This document shows, piece after piece, positions 24,415-30,438 of a DNA stretch of 37,553 nt. The notes beneath the pieces are model-generated. The model did no database searches and had not been told where the DNA came from. It was given only the letters and a program-made list of their open reading frames with translations. The stretch is from Alphaproteobacteria bacterium (GTDB lineage Bacteria; Pseudomonadota; Alphaproteobacteria; Rs-D84): NCBI GenBank assembly GCA_017642625.1, contig JAGCOQ010000072.1, positions 1-37,553 of the forward strand, written 5' to 3'. The first letter of the stretch is position 1. Every line of letters starts with the position of its first letter. Made by a program: the position numbers and the translations under genes.

Positions 24415-24512
24415 AACTCTTACAATCTTGGTGGCGCGGCGAAAATAACAACAAGGATAACAAGTTAGTTATGAAAAAAGCGTATGCTAGTCACCAGGAG
24501 GTACCGCGCCAT

Positions 24513-24539
24513 AAAAAAGACCCACATTGCTGCGGGTCT
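24513..24539 (-). terminator. Rho-independent terminator of the early operon
   Basis: On the minus strand AGACCC and GGGTCT pair around a 10-base loop and are followed by TTTTTT. It lies after the last early gene and before the chaperonin operon and so separates early from late transcription. A phage antiterminator could override it. Confidence 0.85.
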
Positions 24540-24564
24540 GTAACCAAAAATACACCTTACGATG

Positions 24565-24584
24565 GTACACTATACCTAGTGTAC
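24565..24584. promoter_or_regulatory. Palindromic operator-like site
   Basis: GTACACTA and TAGTGTAC form 8-bp arms around TACC; partly overlapping arms TATACC/GGTATA (24571-24590) make a nested inverted repeat. The site lies just upstream of the early terminator. A binding site for a dimeric regulator is likely, but its protein is unknown. Confidence 0.45.
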
Positions 24585-24674
24585 GGTATAAACATATATG
24601 ATTTTTGCGCCTTTGTAAAGAACTTTTTGTTTTCTGCGGTTTTTTGATTAACAATTATTGTGGCACAGTATTTG

Positions 24675-24938
24675 TTAATCGCCAATAATATGCTTAATCT
24701 TTTCCCATTGTTCCAGTGTAACACGCAACGTAACGTGTATTTTCTTTTGGCTGCGTGGTTTGCGTGGTGCGCCCATCTGCTTAACCGCCATGTTGGAACG
24801 TACAAAATCCACCAGGTACGGGTAATCGTCACACATAACGATTTTACCGCGCCTGTTGCGCATACATGCGGTCTGAATACTTATGCCCGCCCAACGCGCA
24901 TACGCCGACAATGTACCACGTAATTCCGGTTCTGTCAT
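24675..24938 (-). CDS. Small putative DNA-binding protein, paralog A
   Basis: Protein of 87 residues, clearly paralogous to the gene at 27807-28064: both begin M-x-x-PELRGTLSAYARWAGISIQ and share MCDDYPYLVDFVR. The first half looks like a helix-turn-helix or excisionase-type fold. After a basic linker (APRKPRSQKK) the C-terminus HVTLRVTLEQWEKIKHIIGD looks like a strand-helix ribbon-type unit. It closes the early operon just before its terminator, a place often held by late regulators. The function is inferred. Confidence 0.68.
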   Translation of the reverse strand: MTEPELRGTLSAYARWAGISIQTACMRNRRGKIVMCDDYPYLVDFVRSNMAVKQMGAPRKPRSQKKIHVTLRVTLEQWEKIKHIIGD

Positions 24939-24948
24939 TATTCGCCCC

Positions 24949-25149
24949 CTAGTGTTGCGTTTTTAATGCCTCTGACAATTCGTTTTCGTCGCCTGTCAAT
25001 ACCACGATTGGCAACGATTGAATTTTCAATGCGCGTGCAAACCCCAACAAAGTGTCCATTGGTAATTCAACAATTTCGGCATCGGGGCATTGCGCCGCCA
25101 ACGATTTGCATTTGCTGCAACCTGGTTGTGATAATATTATTTTTCTCAT
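24949..25149 (-). CDS. Thioredoxin/glutaredoxin-like protein
   Basis: Protein of 66 residues with a minimal thioredoxin fold: first strand KIILSQP, redox motif CSKC at 11-14, second strand AEIVELPMD, and the cis-proline turn in IQSLPIVVLTGD (Pro47). It should carry out dithiol-disulfide exchange in the cytoplasm. In T4 and T7-type biology such proteins serve ribonucleotide reductase or polymerase. Here the PAPS-reductase-family enzyme encoded in the same operon is an obvious electron acceptor, since that family is reduced by thioredoxin or glutaredoxin. It overlaps the upstream gene by 4 bp. Confidence 0.75.
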   Translation of the reverse strand: MRKIILSQPGCSKCKSLAAQCPDAEIVELPMDTLLGFARALKIQSLPIVVLTGDENELSEALKTQH

Positions 25150-25373
25150 TGTTCGTCCTTTTGGTTATCTTTATTCGGCAATGGGGTGGATAGTATTTCC
25201 TTATTCAACTGCGCTAACCGGTCTTGCATTTCCTTGTACCGCGCCATTATCTTGATTTGCTTATCAAATTCGCTTTCCTTGCGTGGTCGCACCGCCCACA
25301 CGGTAATATTTCCATTTGGCGACGTAATGCGTTCAATGTGCTTTTTTGCCATTTTTCCACCCTGTGCTTTCAT
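25146..25373 (-). CDS. Unknown small charged protein
   Basis: Protein of 75 residues from the ATG that overlaps the preceding stop as TAATG, with AAGGAAG upstream. It has a basic start (MKAQGGKMAKKHIER), a short strand pair (SPNGNITVWAVRP) and a helical C-terminus (KIMARYKEMQDRLAQLNKEI). No family is recognised. Tight coupling on both sides makes it part of the run of small early genes. Confidence 0.65.
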   Translation of the reverse strand: MKAQGGKMAKKHIERITSPNGNITVWAVRPRKESEFDKQIKIMARYKEMQDRLAQLNKEILSTPLPNKDNQKDEQ

Positions 25374-25492
25374 TATTGCTTCCTTAAATCTGCGAATAAT
25401 TGAATCAGAAAAACGCAAACCGCCGTCATGGCTATTACCATAAACACGGTCGCTGCTATAAATAATACGTTCGTACAGATATTTATTATCAT
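25373..25492 (-). CDS. Single-pass membrane micro-protein
   Basis: Protein of 39 residues, almost all hydrophobic (ICTNVLFIAATVFMVIAMT then AVCVFLIQLF) with a short charged end ADLRKQ, so one long or two short membrane segments. It overlaps the upstream stop as ATGA. Such early membrane micro-proteins in phages often act in superinfection exclusion or host takeover; here no function can be assigned. Confidence 0.62.
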   Translation of the reverse strand: MIINICTNVLFIAATVFMVIAMTAVCVFLIQLFADLRKQ

Positions 25493-25746
25493 TCGTCGTC
25501 CTCTAACTTTTTCATTTCTTTTAATGCTATTTCCGCGGTTGAAATTGGTGTGAATCTGTGGCATTCCACAATTTCGTTTAACCACCATTTTGCCTTGTCC
25601 AATTGCTTCTTGGTGCGGATTAATGCTTCCCACAACGATCGGTTGCCAATCATGTTGTCGGACGCAATACAATCCCAGTTTTGACACGACCATGTTGGCT
25701 TTCCTACTGGGTGGTACATTTCTTGGTTACAATATGGGCATTTCAT
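25489..25746 (-). CDS. Small zinc-ribbon protein
   Basis: Protein of 85 residues starting MKCPYCNQEM with a second pair CQNWDC (22-27), a complete CxxC...CxxxxC zinc ribbon, followed by a helical region (SLWEALIRTKKQLDKAKWWLNEIVE). It could bind nucleic acid or protein. It is coupled by ATGA overlaps to both neighbours. Confidence 0.68.
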   Translation of the reverse strand: MKCPYCNQEMYHPVGKPTWSCQNWDCIASDNMIGNRSLWEALIRTKKQLDKAKWWLNEIVECHRFTPISTAEIALKEMKKLEDDE

Positions 25747-26060
25747 TGTTCGTCCTTTATTCTGTCAATGCTTACATGAAACTTGTATTTGCCGGTGCGT
25801 TCGTCGTGGTCATAATCCGCGGACCAATCGCAATGTGCATTCGGGTCTTGTTTTTCCATTTCCAATATCGCCAACAATGTTTTTATTAACCACCGGGCAT
25901 TGTCGTTAAAATCCTCGCAATCGGTATCGGGGCTTTCGTCTAACCATTCGTGGTTTTTATCCCATGTAAATGCCGTATAGGTGCCCGTTTCTGCATCTAC
26001 TACATTGCCCCACCCTATTATTTCGCTGTCGTCATAAGTAATACATATCGTGTGTTTCAT
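25743..26060 (-). CDS. Unknown acidic early protein
   Basis: Protein of 105 residues, strongly acidic in the middle (EWLDESPDTDCEDFNDNA), starting with strands (HTICITYDDSEIIGWGNVV) and ending in KYKFHVSIDRIKDEQ. Small, acidic early phage proteins sometimes mimic DNA to block host nucleases; the charge fits but nothing else shows it. AGGGGG lies before the ATG. Confidence 0.62.
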   Translation of the reverse strand: MKHTICITYDDSEIIGWGNVVDAETGTYTAFTWDKNHEWLDESPDTDCEDFNDNARWLIKTLLAILEMEKQDPNAHCDWSADYDHDERTGKYKFHVSIDRIKDEQ

Positions 26061-26073
26061 TACTATTCCCCCT

Positions 26074-26259
26074 TTACAGGTTTAATTCTTGTTGTCCGGA
26101 TTTATGCTCAACCCACATTTTTACCGCATCTTTGCATTCCATCAATCTTTTGGGGCTTTCGTAATCACAAAATCCCATTACTGTTCCATTTTTGAACTCT
26201 ATATAATACATTGTGTCCGGCAGGTCTTTTTCCCATCCACATTGTTCGTCCGTTTGCAT
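26074..26259 (-). CDS. Unknown small early protein
   Basis: Protein of 61 residues from the ATG at 26259 (AAAAGGAAT upstream). An in-frame TTG seven codons earlier lies in the preceding gene and is less likely. The sequence has an acidic/aromatic front (DEQCGWEKDLPDTMYYIEF), FKNGTVMGFCDYESPK and VKMWVEHKSG. No family is recognised. Confidence 0.58.
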   Translation of the reverse strand: MQTDEQCGWEKDLPDTMYYIEFKNGTVMGFCDYESPKRLMECKDAVKMWVEHKSGQQELNL

Positions 26260-26272
26260 CGGTCTATTCCTT

Positions 26273-26419
26273 TTATCCAATCATTGCCGTTGTTATTATC
26301 ATACAGATTGCGCCACCCATCCACCACACAATGCTTGCCTGGTTTGGAAACCACCCCGCGATAACGGCTGTGAATACACCAACGCCCGTTCCTGCCAAAA
26401 GTGCTAAAATAACCTGCAT
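26273..26419 (-). CDS. Small two-segment membrane protein
   Basis: Protein of 48 residues starting MQVILALLAGTGVGVFTAV, turn AGWFPNQASIV, then WWMGGAICMIITTAMIG: two membrane helices and almost no charge. The start codon shares its A with the previous stop (TGATG), with AAGGATAA as ribosome site, which supports real coupled translation. The role is unknown. Confidence 0.62.
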   Translation of the reverse strand: MQVILALLAGTGVGVFTAVIAGWFPNQASIVWWMGGAICMIITTAMIG

Positions 26420-26634
26420 CACTTATCCTTTTGTTCTGTTATATTATCTTCACCTGCTTTCCCTGGTCTGATAATAATTTTTATGTCTTCCGATTTATCG
26501 TCTGTCATAGTGTAGGCATATTGGCATATCATACTGATTGCTTGCATCCTACTTGATGTTGAAACCATTGCTTCTATGCCATATAAATCTTTTTTCTTGT
26601 CTTTTACACATAGGATTGCGCGCCATCTCATCAT
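26419..26634 (-). CDS. Unknown small early protein
   Basis: Protein of 71 residues with a beta-hairpin-like start (MMRWRAILCVKDKKKDLYGIE), a helical middle (SSRMQAISMICQYAYTM) and a strand plus polar end (DIKIIIRPGKAGEDN). It is coupled by overlap to both neighbours. No family is recognised. Confidence 0.6.
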   Translation of the reverse strand: MMRWRAILCVKDKKKDLYGIEAMVSTSSRMQAISMICQYAYTMTDDKSEDIKIIIRPGKAGEDNITEQKDK

Positions 26635-27017
26635 TCATCCTTTTGTTCTAGTGCTGTTATTTGTTCTAGGGCTTTGTTGGCTATACCCACAAAATCATTT
26701 GATTGCAGGGCAACACACTTATCCCAATCTATTATTTCTTTCAACGCATCAACAGCGACATCCAATGCCTTGCGCGTGCGTTCCAATTCGTCTTGTAATC
26801 GTTGTTTTTCGCCAATATGTTTTCCAATAATAGCATCTTTATCTTTCATAACTTGATATACAGATGGCGGGTCTATACGGTTTTGTAATTCATTGACCGC
26901 ATCTACAATCTCGTTGATTTTGTTGATGCAATCGTTGTGATAATTATGGTGTTGTATTTTTGCTTGCGGGGTATCGCTACAATCAAAGCATTTAATCGGT
27001 TCTAATTTTTCAATCAT
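26631..27017 (-). CDS. Coiled-coil early protein
   Basis: Protein of 128 residues. It has a CFDCSDT pair near the N-terminus and a His-rich HHNYHNDC, then long predicted coiled coil (INKINEIVDAVNELQNRID and EKQRLQDELERTRKALDVA). The CxxC and His cluster could bind a metal. It follows the PAPS-reductase-family gene with AAGGAC before the ATG. No family is recognised. Confidence 0.65.
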   Translation of the reverse strand: MIEKLEPIKCFDCSDTPQAKIQHHNYHNDCINKINEIVDAVNELQNRIDPPSVYQVMKDKDAIIGKHIGEKQRLQDELERTRKALDVAVDALKEIIDWDKCVALQSNDFVGIANKALEQITALEQKDE

Positions 27018-27033
27018 TTATTGTCCTTTTATT

Positions 27034-27810
27034 CTAATCTTGTTGCCCCAGTGTGCAGAAAATACCGCACTCTACATAACATTCTTTTGGTTTGCGTCCT
27101 TTTGCATCCACCGGCAATTCGTCCAGGAATATATGCCGTGGTTCATGGTCTTTACCCATATCAACCAACCGACAGCCCAACCGGCGCGATTGTTCTGCGC
27201 GTTGCTTAAACACATCGGGAAATACACGTCGCACCAACTGCCAATACCACACCGAACCCGATTTCACACACCCAATGCAATTGGCGTTTGGAAACTCGTA
27301 TTTGGTGTATATTTCGGGTAATTTTACACCGGCCTGTTCCAATTCGGCAAAACAACGGTGTTTATCCCAACTGGCTTCAATCAGTGGACACCATAAATGA
27401 TAACCCTTGTTCTTTTCGCTTTTGTTAAAGTTTGCTTCGCGGTTCTTTTCCTCAACCGTATAACCCATGACGATGGTGTCTTTTTCGCGGTCAAAATTGT
27501 TGTCTTTTTCCCACTGCATACGCGCCATCTGTTTTAATTCTAATGTGCATGGTGCAAAATGTGGTGTACTGACTAATCCATATTCCTCAAACACCTTTGT
27601 AATGTCGCAATCCGGGAAACACGAATTTATGGCTGGTTCTATGGTTATCCCTAACCAACGTTCACAATCGTGTAAAAAACGGCGGTTATCCTCATGCTCG
27701 TTGGCGACGGGGTTATTCACAACGCACACATTCTCTCTGCCATATTTTTCAATGGCCAGTTTTGTTGCACACGCACTCGCTGCACCACAAGAAAACCAAC
27801 ATACAATCAT
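27034..27810 (-). CDS. PAPS reductase family (adenine nucleotide alpha-hydrolase) protein
   Basis: Protein of 258 residues with the PP-loop WFSCGAASA at 5-13, the form common in phage and plasmid members of the PAPS reductase/FAD synthetase family, followed by NEHEDNRRFLHDCERWLG. Several cysteines (FAPCTLELK, NANCIGCVKSGS and ECYVECGIFC) could hold an Fe-S cluster or form the redox site. Members activate or reduce adenylylated sulfur compounds or modify nucleic acids (CysH, DndC and TtcA-like chemistry). In this phage the thioredoxin-like protein encoded nearby may supply electrons. Possible roles are sulfur metabolism in the infected cell or DNA/RNA thiolation; sequence does not decide. Confidence 0.85.
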   Translation of the reverse strand: MIVCWFSCGAASACATKLAIEKYGRENVCVVNNPVANEHEDNRRFLHDCERWLGITIEPAINSCFPDCDITKVFEEYGLVSTPHFAPCTLELKQMARMQWEKDNNFDREKDTIVMGYTVEEKNREANFNKSEKNKGYHLWCPLIEASWDKHRCFAELEQAGVKLPEIYTKYEFPNANCIGCVKSGSVWYWQLVRRVFPDVFKQRAEQSRRLGCRLVDMGKDHEPRHIFLDELPVDAKGRKPKECYVECGIFCTLGQQD

Positions 27811-28064
27811 TTCATAATCCCTTGTATCTGCTTGTATTGTTCGGGTGTTACGTATAACACCACGCGGAATTTCTTGGCCATACGGGGCTTTTTCGGTGCG
27901 CCTGGTTCGTTGGCAATGTTCGTGCGCACAAAATCCACTAAATACGGGTAATCGTCACACATAACAATCTTGCCCCGTTTGTTGCGCATACACGCCGCCT
28001 GGATGCTGATGCCCGCCCAACGCGCATACGCCGACAATGTGCCACGCAATTCCGGATCACTCAT
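27807..28064 (-). CDS. Small putative DNA-binding protein, paralog B
   Basis: Protein of 85 residues (MSDPELRG start), paralog of the gene at 24675-24938. The first 50 residues are nearly the same (TLSAYARWAGISIQAACMRN and MCDDYPYLVDFVRTNI); the C-terminal half has diverged (PKKPRMAKKFRVVLYVTPEQ) but keeps the basic linker and the strand-helix pattern. The start is the ATG that overlaps the upstream stop as ATGA. A small DNA-binding regulator with a second copy at the operon end is the likely reading. Confidence 0.68.
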   Translation of the reverse strand: MSDPELRGTLSAYARWAGISIQAACMRNKRGKIVMCDDYPYLVDFVRTNIANEPGAPKKPRMAKKFRVVLYVTPEQYKQIQGIMK

Positions 28065-28444
28065 TCGTCGTCCTCCCTTTTTCGCCGTGTTATTATGTGG
28101 TCTTTGAACATGATTGGATTGTCGCCACGCGCAAACCGTATCTGTATCGTGCTGGACGAACAACCAACCACATCCGCCACATGTTCCATTGATGAATATT
28201 CTTTGCCCTTATACACATACGTCCATGGGCTTTTAAGTGTTTCAATACGCACCTTGCGTTGTTTTGTGCGACGCATTGTACGCGCAACGTCATTTGCGGT
28301 GTTCCATGATTCAAGTGCGTTTTTCGGGTGCAATCCCATATAGTCATACGGGTTATGCCCGTCGCAGCACTGCACGTAATACAGCCCTGTTATTTCCACC
28401 ACACGTGGCAATTTCCCACAATAAACACACCTTGCTATTTTCAT
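28061..28444 (-). CDS. Lar-like zinc ribbon with C-terminal HTH
   Basis: Protein of 127 residues. The N-terminus, MKIARCVYCGKLPRV, then YYVQCCDGH and KNALESWNTA, follows the layout of Lar/restriction-alleviation zinc ribbons, which end in a conserved A-x-x-x-WN. The C-terminus (EYSSMEHVADVVGCSSSTI) reads as a helix-turn-helix. Lar of the Rac prophage modulates type I restriction, so an anti-restriction role is possible. The ATG at 28444 overlaps the upstream stop as ATGA; a longer frame upstream is a shadow of the previous gene. Confidence 0.6.
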   Translation of the reverse strand: MKIARCVYCGKLPRVVEITGLYYVQCCDGHNPYDYMGLHPKNALESWNTANDVARTMRRTKQRKVRIETLKSPWTYVYKGKEYSSMEHVADVVGCSSSTIQIRFARGDNPIMFKDHIITRRKREDDE

Positions 28445-28854
28445 TCGCCACCCTCCACCAAACTTGTTAAATAATCGCTGTCCGGAACAATCGGCTGGTA
28501 TTCGCCACCGGTCTGCTGCACCATTTCCGCCTGTATCTTGTCCACAAATTCGCCAAACTCGCGTGTGCTTAATGTGTGGGTTTCCAACACACCAAAATAA
28601 TCTTTCCAAAACTCTTTTTGGCATGTGGTTTTCATTCCCCATTTTGTACAACCCTGTGGCAAAAAACCTGTGTCCTGGTAAAACCGCACAATGTTGGCGC
28701 AAACCTCCATCAAATACCTGTTTTGGCGATATGAACGCTGTTTTTTGTGCTGCGCCACCACAATGTCAATACCATTTGGGTTTTGCGCGGCGTCTATTTG
28801 TGGCTTCAACCATCGCACAATGTTTTCTGTGGGTATGCCGTATTGGAAAAACAT
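28441..28854 (-). CDS. NinB-like recombination protein
   Basis: Protein of 137 residues. KKQRSYRQNRYLMEVCANI followed by a variable stretch, a KxxFWKDYFG segment, TREFGEFVDKIQ and a C-terminal PIVPDSDYL resembles the phage NinB/Orf family, which bind single-stranded DNA and help load recombinases. Neighbouring nuclease and zinc-ribbon genes fit a recombination module. The gene starts directly after the previous stop (TAAATG) with GGAGGG as ribosome site. Family call is by motif order only. Confidence 0.5.
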   Translation of the reverse strand: MFFQYGIPTENIVRWLKPQIDAAQNPNGIDIVVAQHKKQRSYRQNRYLMEVCANIVRFYQDTGFLPQGCTKWGMKTTCQKEFWKDYFGVLETHTLSTREFGEFVDKIQAEMVQQTGGEYQPIVPDSDYLTSLVEGGE

Positions 28855-29238
28855 TTACGCCCTCCTGTTTTCTTTCTGCCATGCCATAATGTCGCCCAGC
28901 GCACTGCGTAACGCGTCCTTGGTGTATCTGTATGGCAACACTTTGTCGTCCAACGCCTGCAACAGGTCAAAATCCCACCGCGCCACGTAATCCAGCAACC
29001 GCATTTCGTCGTCGTCCTGCACCGCGTTAAGCAACGCCAACCGACGTGCCACGTATTTGGATCGCAACTCAATAGACGGTATGCCGGTAAATGCTTTACT
29101 TTCGTCCGACAGGTCGCTTTTGGGCTTTGCAAACGCCAATGCCGACAGTTCGGTTATGTAAATGAACAACGCCAACTGTGGCCCATCCAGTATCTTGCGT
29201 GATCGCATTTCGCTATAATATTCCCGCGGCTTTTGCAT
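28855..29238 (-). CDS. Unknown helical early protein
   Basis: Protein of 127 residues, predicted all-helical (GPQLALFIYITELSALAFA, VARRLALLNAVQDDDEMRLL, LLQALDDKVLPYRYTKDALR). It overlaps the nuclease gene by 26 bp but has its own strong ribosome site (AAGGGAGGGGG). No family is recognised. Confidence 0.6.
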   Translation of the reverse strand: MQKPREYYSEMRSRKILDGPQLALFIYITELSALAFAKPKSDLSDESKAFTGIPSIELRSKYVARRLALLNAVQDDDEMRLLDYVARWDFDLLQALDDKVLPYRYTKDALRSALGDIMAWQKENRRA

Positions 29239-29590
29239 GCGCCCCCTCCCTTGTTAATTTGTTGCAGAACGCGACGGCTTCGTCCGCGCTGCGCCAAATA
29301 TAATATTCAAATCCGCGTGCGGTAACCTCGGCTTCAAACGCAATCTGTGATTTTTCTTGTTTGTTCCGTCCTGCTTTCAGTTCCACAAACACACAACGTC
29401 CACCTGGCAATAACAACACCAAATCGGCAACACCGGCCAGCCCACCATTGACGTGGAACGTCTTTGCTTCGTACCACGTGCGCCGCCCCTCGTTGGCTGG
29501 GTGGAAAAAATACACATGACGCTGACGCAGTGCGTTTATAACCTGCTCTGACAGTATTTCCTCCGGCTTTTTCTGACGACGTGGTGCCAT
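29213..29590 (-). CDS. VRR-NUC domain nuclease
   Basis: Protein of 125 residues made almost wholly of a VRR-NUC domain (PD-(D/E)XK superfamily). The acidic catalytic set is visible in GGLAGVADLVLLLPGG (Asp), FVELKAGRNKQEKSQ (Glu-x-Lys) and an upstream Glu in the first helix. The following FEAEVTARGFEYYIWRS is the usual closing helix-strand. Stand-alone VRR-NUC proteins are common in phages, act as structure-specific nucleases and often lie next to replication genes. Confidence 0.9.
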   Translation of the reverse strand: MAPRRQKKPEEILSEQVINALRQRHVYFFHPANEGRRTWYEAKTFHVNGGLAGVADLVLLLPGGRCVFVELKAGRNKQEKSQIAFEAEVTARGFEYYIWRSADEAVAFCNKLTREGAHAKAAGIL

Positions 29591-29611
29591 TTTCCCCTTT
29601 CCTTTGTTGCG

Positions 29612-29824
29612 TTATTGTTTTAACTGTTGCCTTTTCTGTTCCTCTTTGGCGGCGTCCATGGTTAAATACCGCTTGCGCTTAATGCTGTTTTGGATGCGTT
29701 CCAACTGCAACGGTGTCATTTGGGTCATGCGGCATATTTCCGCCGACGATATACCGGCACGCATTAACTGCCAAATATCGCATTCGGTCTTGCTGAAATT
29801 AAACGTGGTACATTCTTTCTGCAT
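29612..29824 (-). CDS. Small HTH protein (sigma region 4-like)
   Basis: Protein of 70 residues from the ATG at 29824 (AGGGGG upstream); a longer frame runs into the preceding gene. FSKTECDIWQLMRAGISSAEICRMTQM then LERIQNSIKRKRY has the layout of sigma-70 region 4 or LuxR-type helix-turn-helix units. The rest is a charged tail (MDAAKEEQKRQQLKQ). It could direct RNA polymerase to late promoters or bind the early control region. Confidence 0.62.
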   Translation of the reverse strand: MQKECTTFNFSKTECDIWQLMRAGISSAEICRMTQMTPLQLERIQNSIKRKRYLTMDAAKEEQKRQQLKQ

Positions 29825-29838
29825 GGCTCGCCCCCCCT

Positions 29839-30423
29839 TTATGCCCATGTCCGTCTGTGCAGCGTGATAAAATGGTTTTGTACCGCCAACGCCAATTGTT
29901 CCCACAATGTCATGTCTGGAAATGGCGCAAACGCATTTGGGTGCGCGTTTATGGCATCCTCCACCTGCCAGCGCAGATTCTGTACCGGATTAAGCATTAC
30001 AAACCCGTCGTCGCAAACCAGCGACGCATGGCCGTTAAAATGTCCATCTTTATCAGGAATAACGTTGCAATCCATCAGCACGTCAATTAACCTGTTGAAC
30101 GAATCCTGTATGATGCGGATATTTGTGCGCGGACGCGGATACAACGGCTTAACCTCTGTATCGTCGTCCTCAATCTCTGCGCGTTTTTTAACATCAGGGT
30201 TGGTTTCCAGTATGGCCAATATTTTGCCCAGCGTTGGACGTGTTTTGTCGTTTTTACGCACAAAGTAATAATTTACAGCGTTGCGTACGTCCTCCCAGTA
30301 ATATTGCCCCAGTGATTTTTCAATCAAATCGGCACCATTGCGCAATTGGGTGGCGTTTTCTGTATCCAGGTCGTACAATTCCACCAGTAAGTTTATGAAT
30401 TGGTCTGCTATGTTATGGTTCAT
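29839..30423 (-). CDS. Possible helicase-loader or replication protein
   Basis: Protein of 194 residues. The first 75 are helical with a YYWEDVRNAVNYYFVRKND then TRPTLGKILAILE pattern, which resembles N-terminal domains of phage helicase loaders (G39P and lambda P types: a helix pair, aromatic/basic residues, then a Pro-Thr start of the next helix). A variable linker (DDDTEVKPLYPRPRT) and a second domain follow. It lies next to the repeat-bearing replication-type gene. The assignment is tentative. Confidence 0.42.
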   Translation of the reverse strand: MNHNIADQFINLLVELYDLDTENATQLRNGADLIEKSLGQYYWEDVRNAVNYYFVRKNDKTRPTLGKILAILETNPDVKKRAEIEDDDTEVKPLYPRPRTNIRIIQDSFNRLIDVLMDCNVIPDKDGHFNGHASLVCDDGFVMLNPVQNLRWQVEDAINAHPNAFAPFPDMTLWEQLALAVQNHFITLHRRTWA

Positions 30424-30438
30424 TTGTGTGTCCTTGGG

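Larger units (their letters stand above)
24331..24674 (-). other. Non-coding junction between early and late operons
   Basis: This 344-bp stretch holds, in minus-strand order, an AT-rich segment with an 11-bp palindrome ACAATTATTGT (24651-24661), a 20-bp palindrome (24565-24584), the early-operon terminator (24513-24539), two TTGTTAT motifs (24445-24451, 24457-24463), a long inverted repeat GGCGCGG/CCGCGCC (24433-24439 with 24504-24510), and the structured chaperonin leader (24337-24414). A late promoter must lie here or transcription must read through the terminator. A weak candidate, TGACTA-16-TAACTA, lies near 24466-24493. No convincing gene is present. Confidence 0.6.

Noticed and set aside
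24471..24647. Plus-strand frame of 58 codons in the gap between early and late operons (starts MKKAYASHQEVPRHKK)
   Set aside because: It runs against the direction of both operons, crosses the early terminator and a palindrome, has only a distant AAGGA, and its product has no family features.
24331..24674. An insertion sequence or transposon remnant
   Set aside because: The inverted repeats are short, different from each other and better explained as terminator, operator and RNA leader; there is no transposase or target duplication.
28445..28702. N-terminal extension of the Lar-like zinc-ribbon gene
   Set aside because: The extended frame lies wholly over the preceding gene; the ATG at 28444 overlaps that gene's stop as ATGA and begins the Cys ribbon, so the shorter start is preferred.
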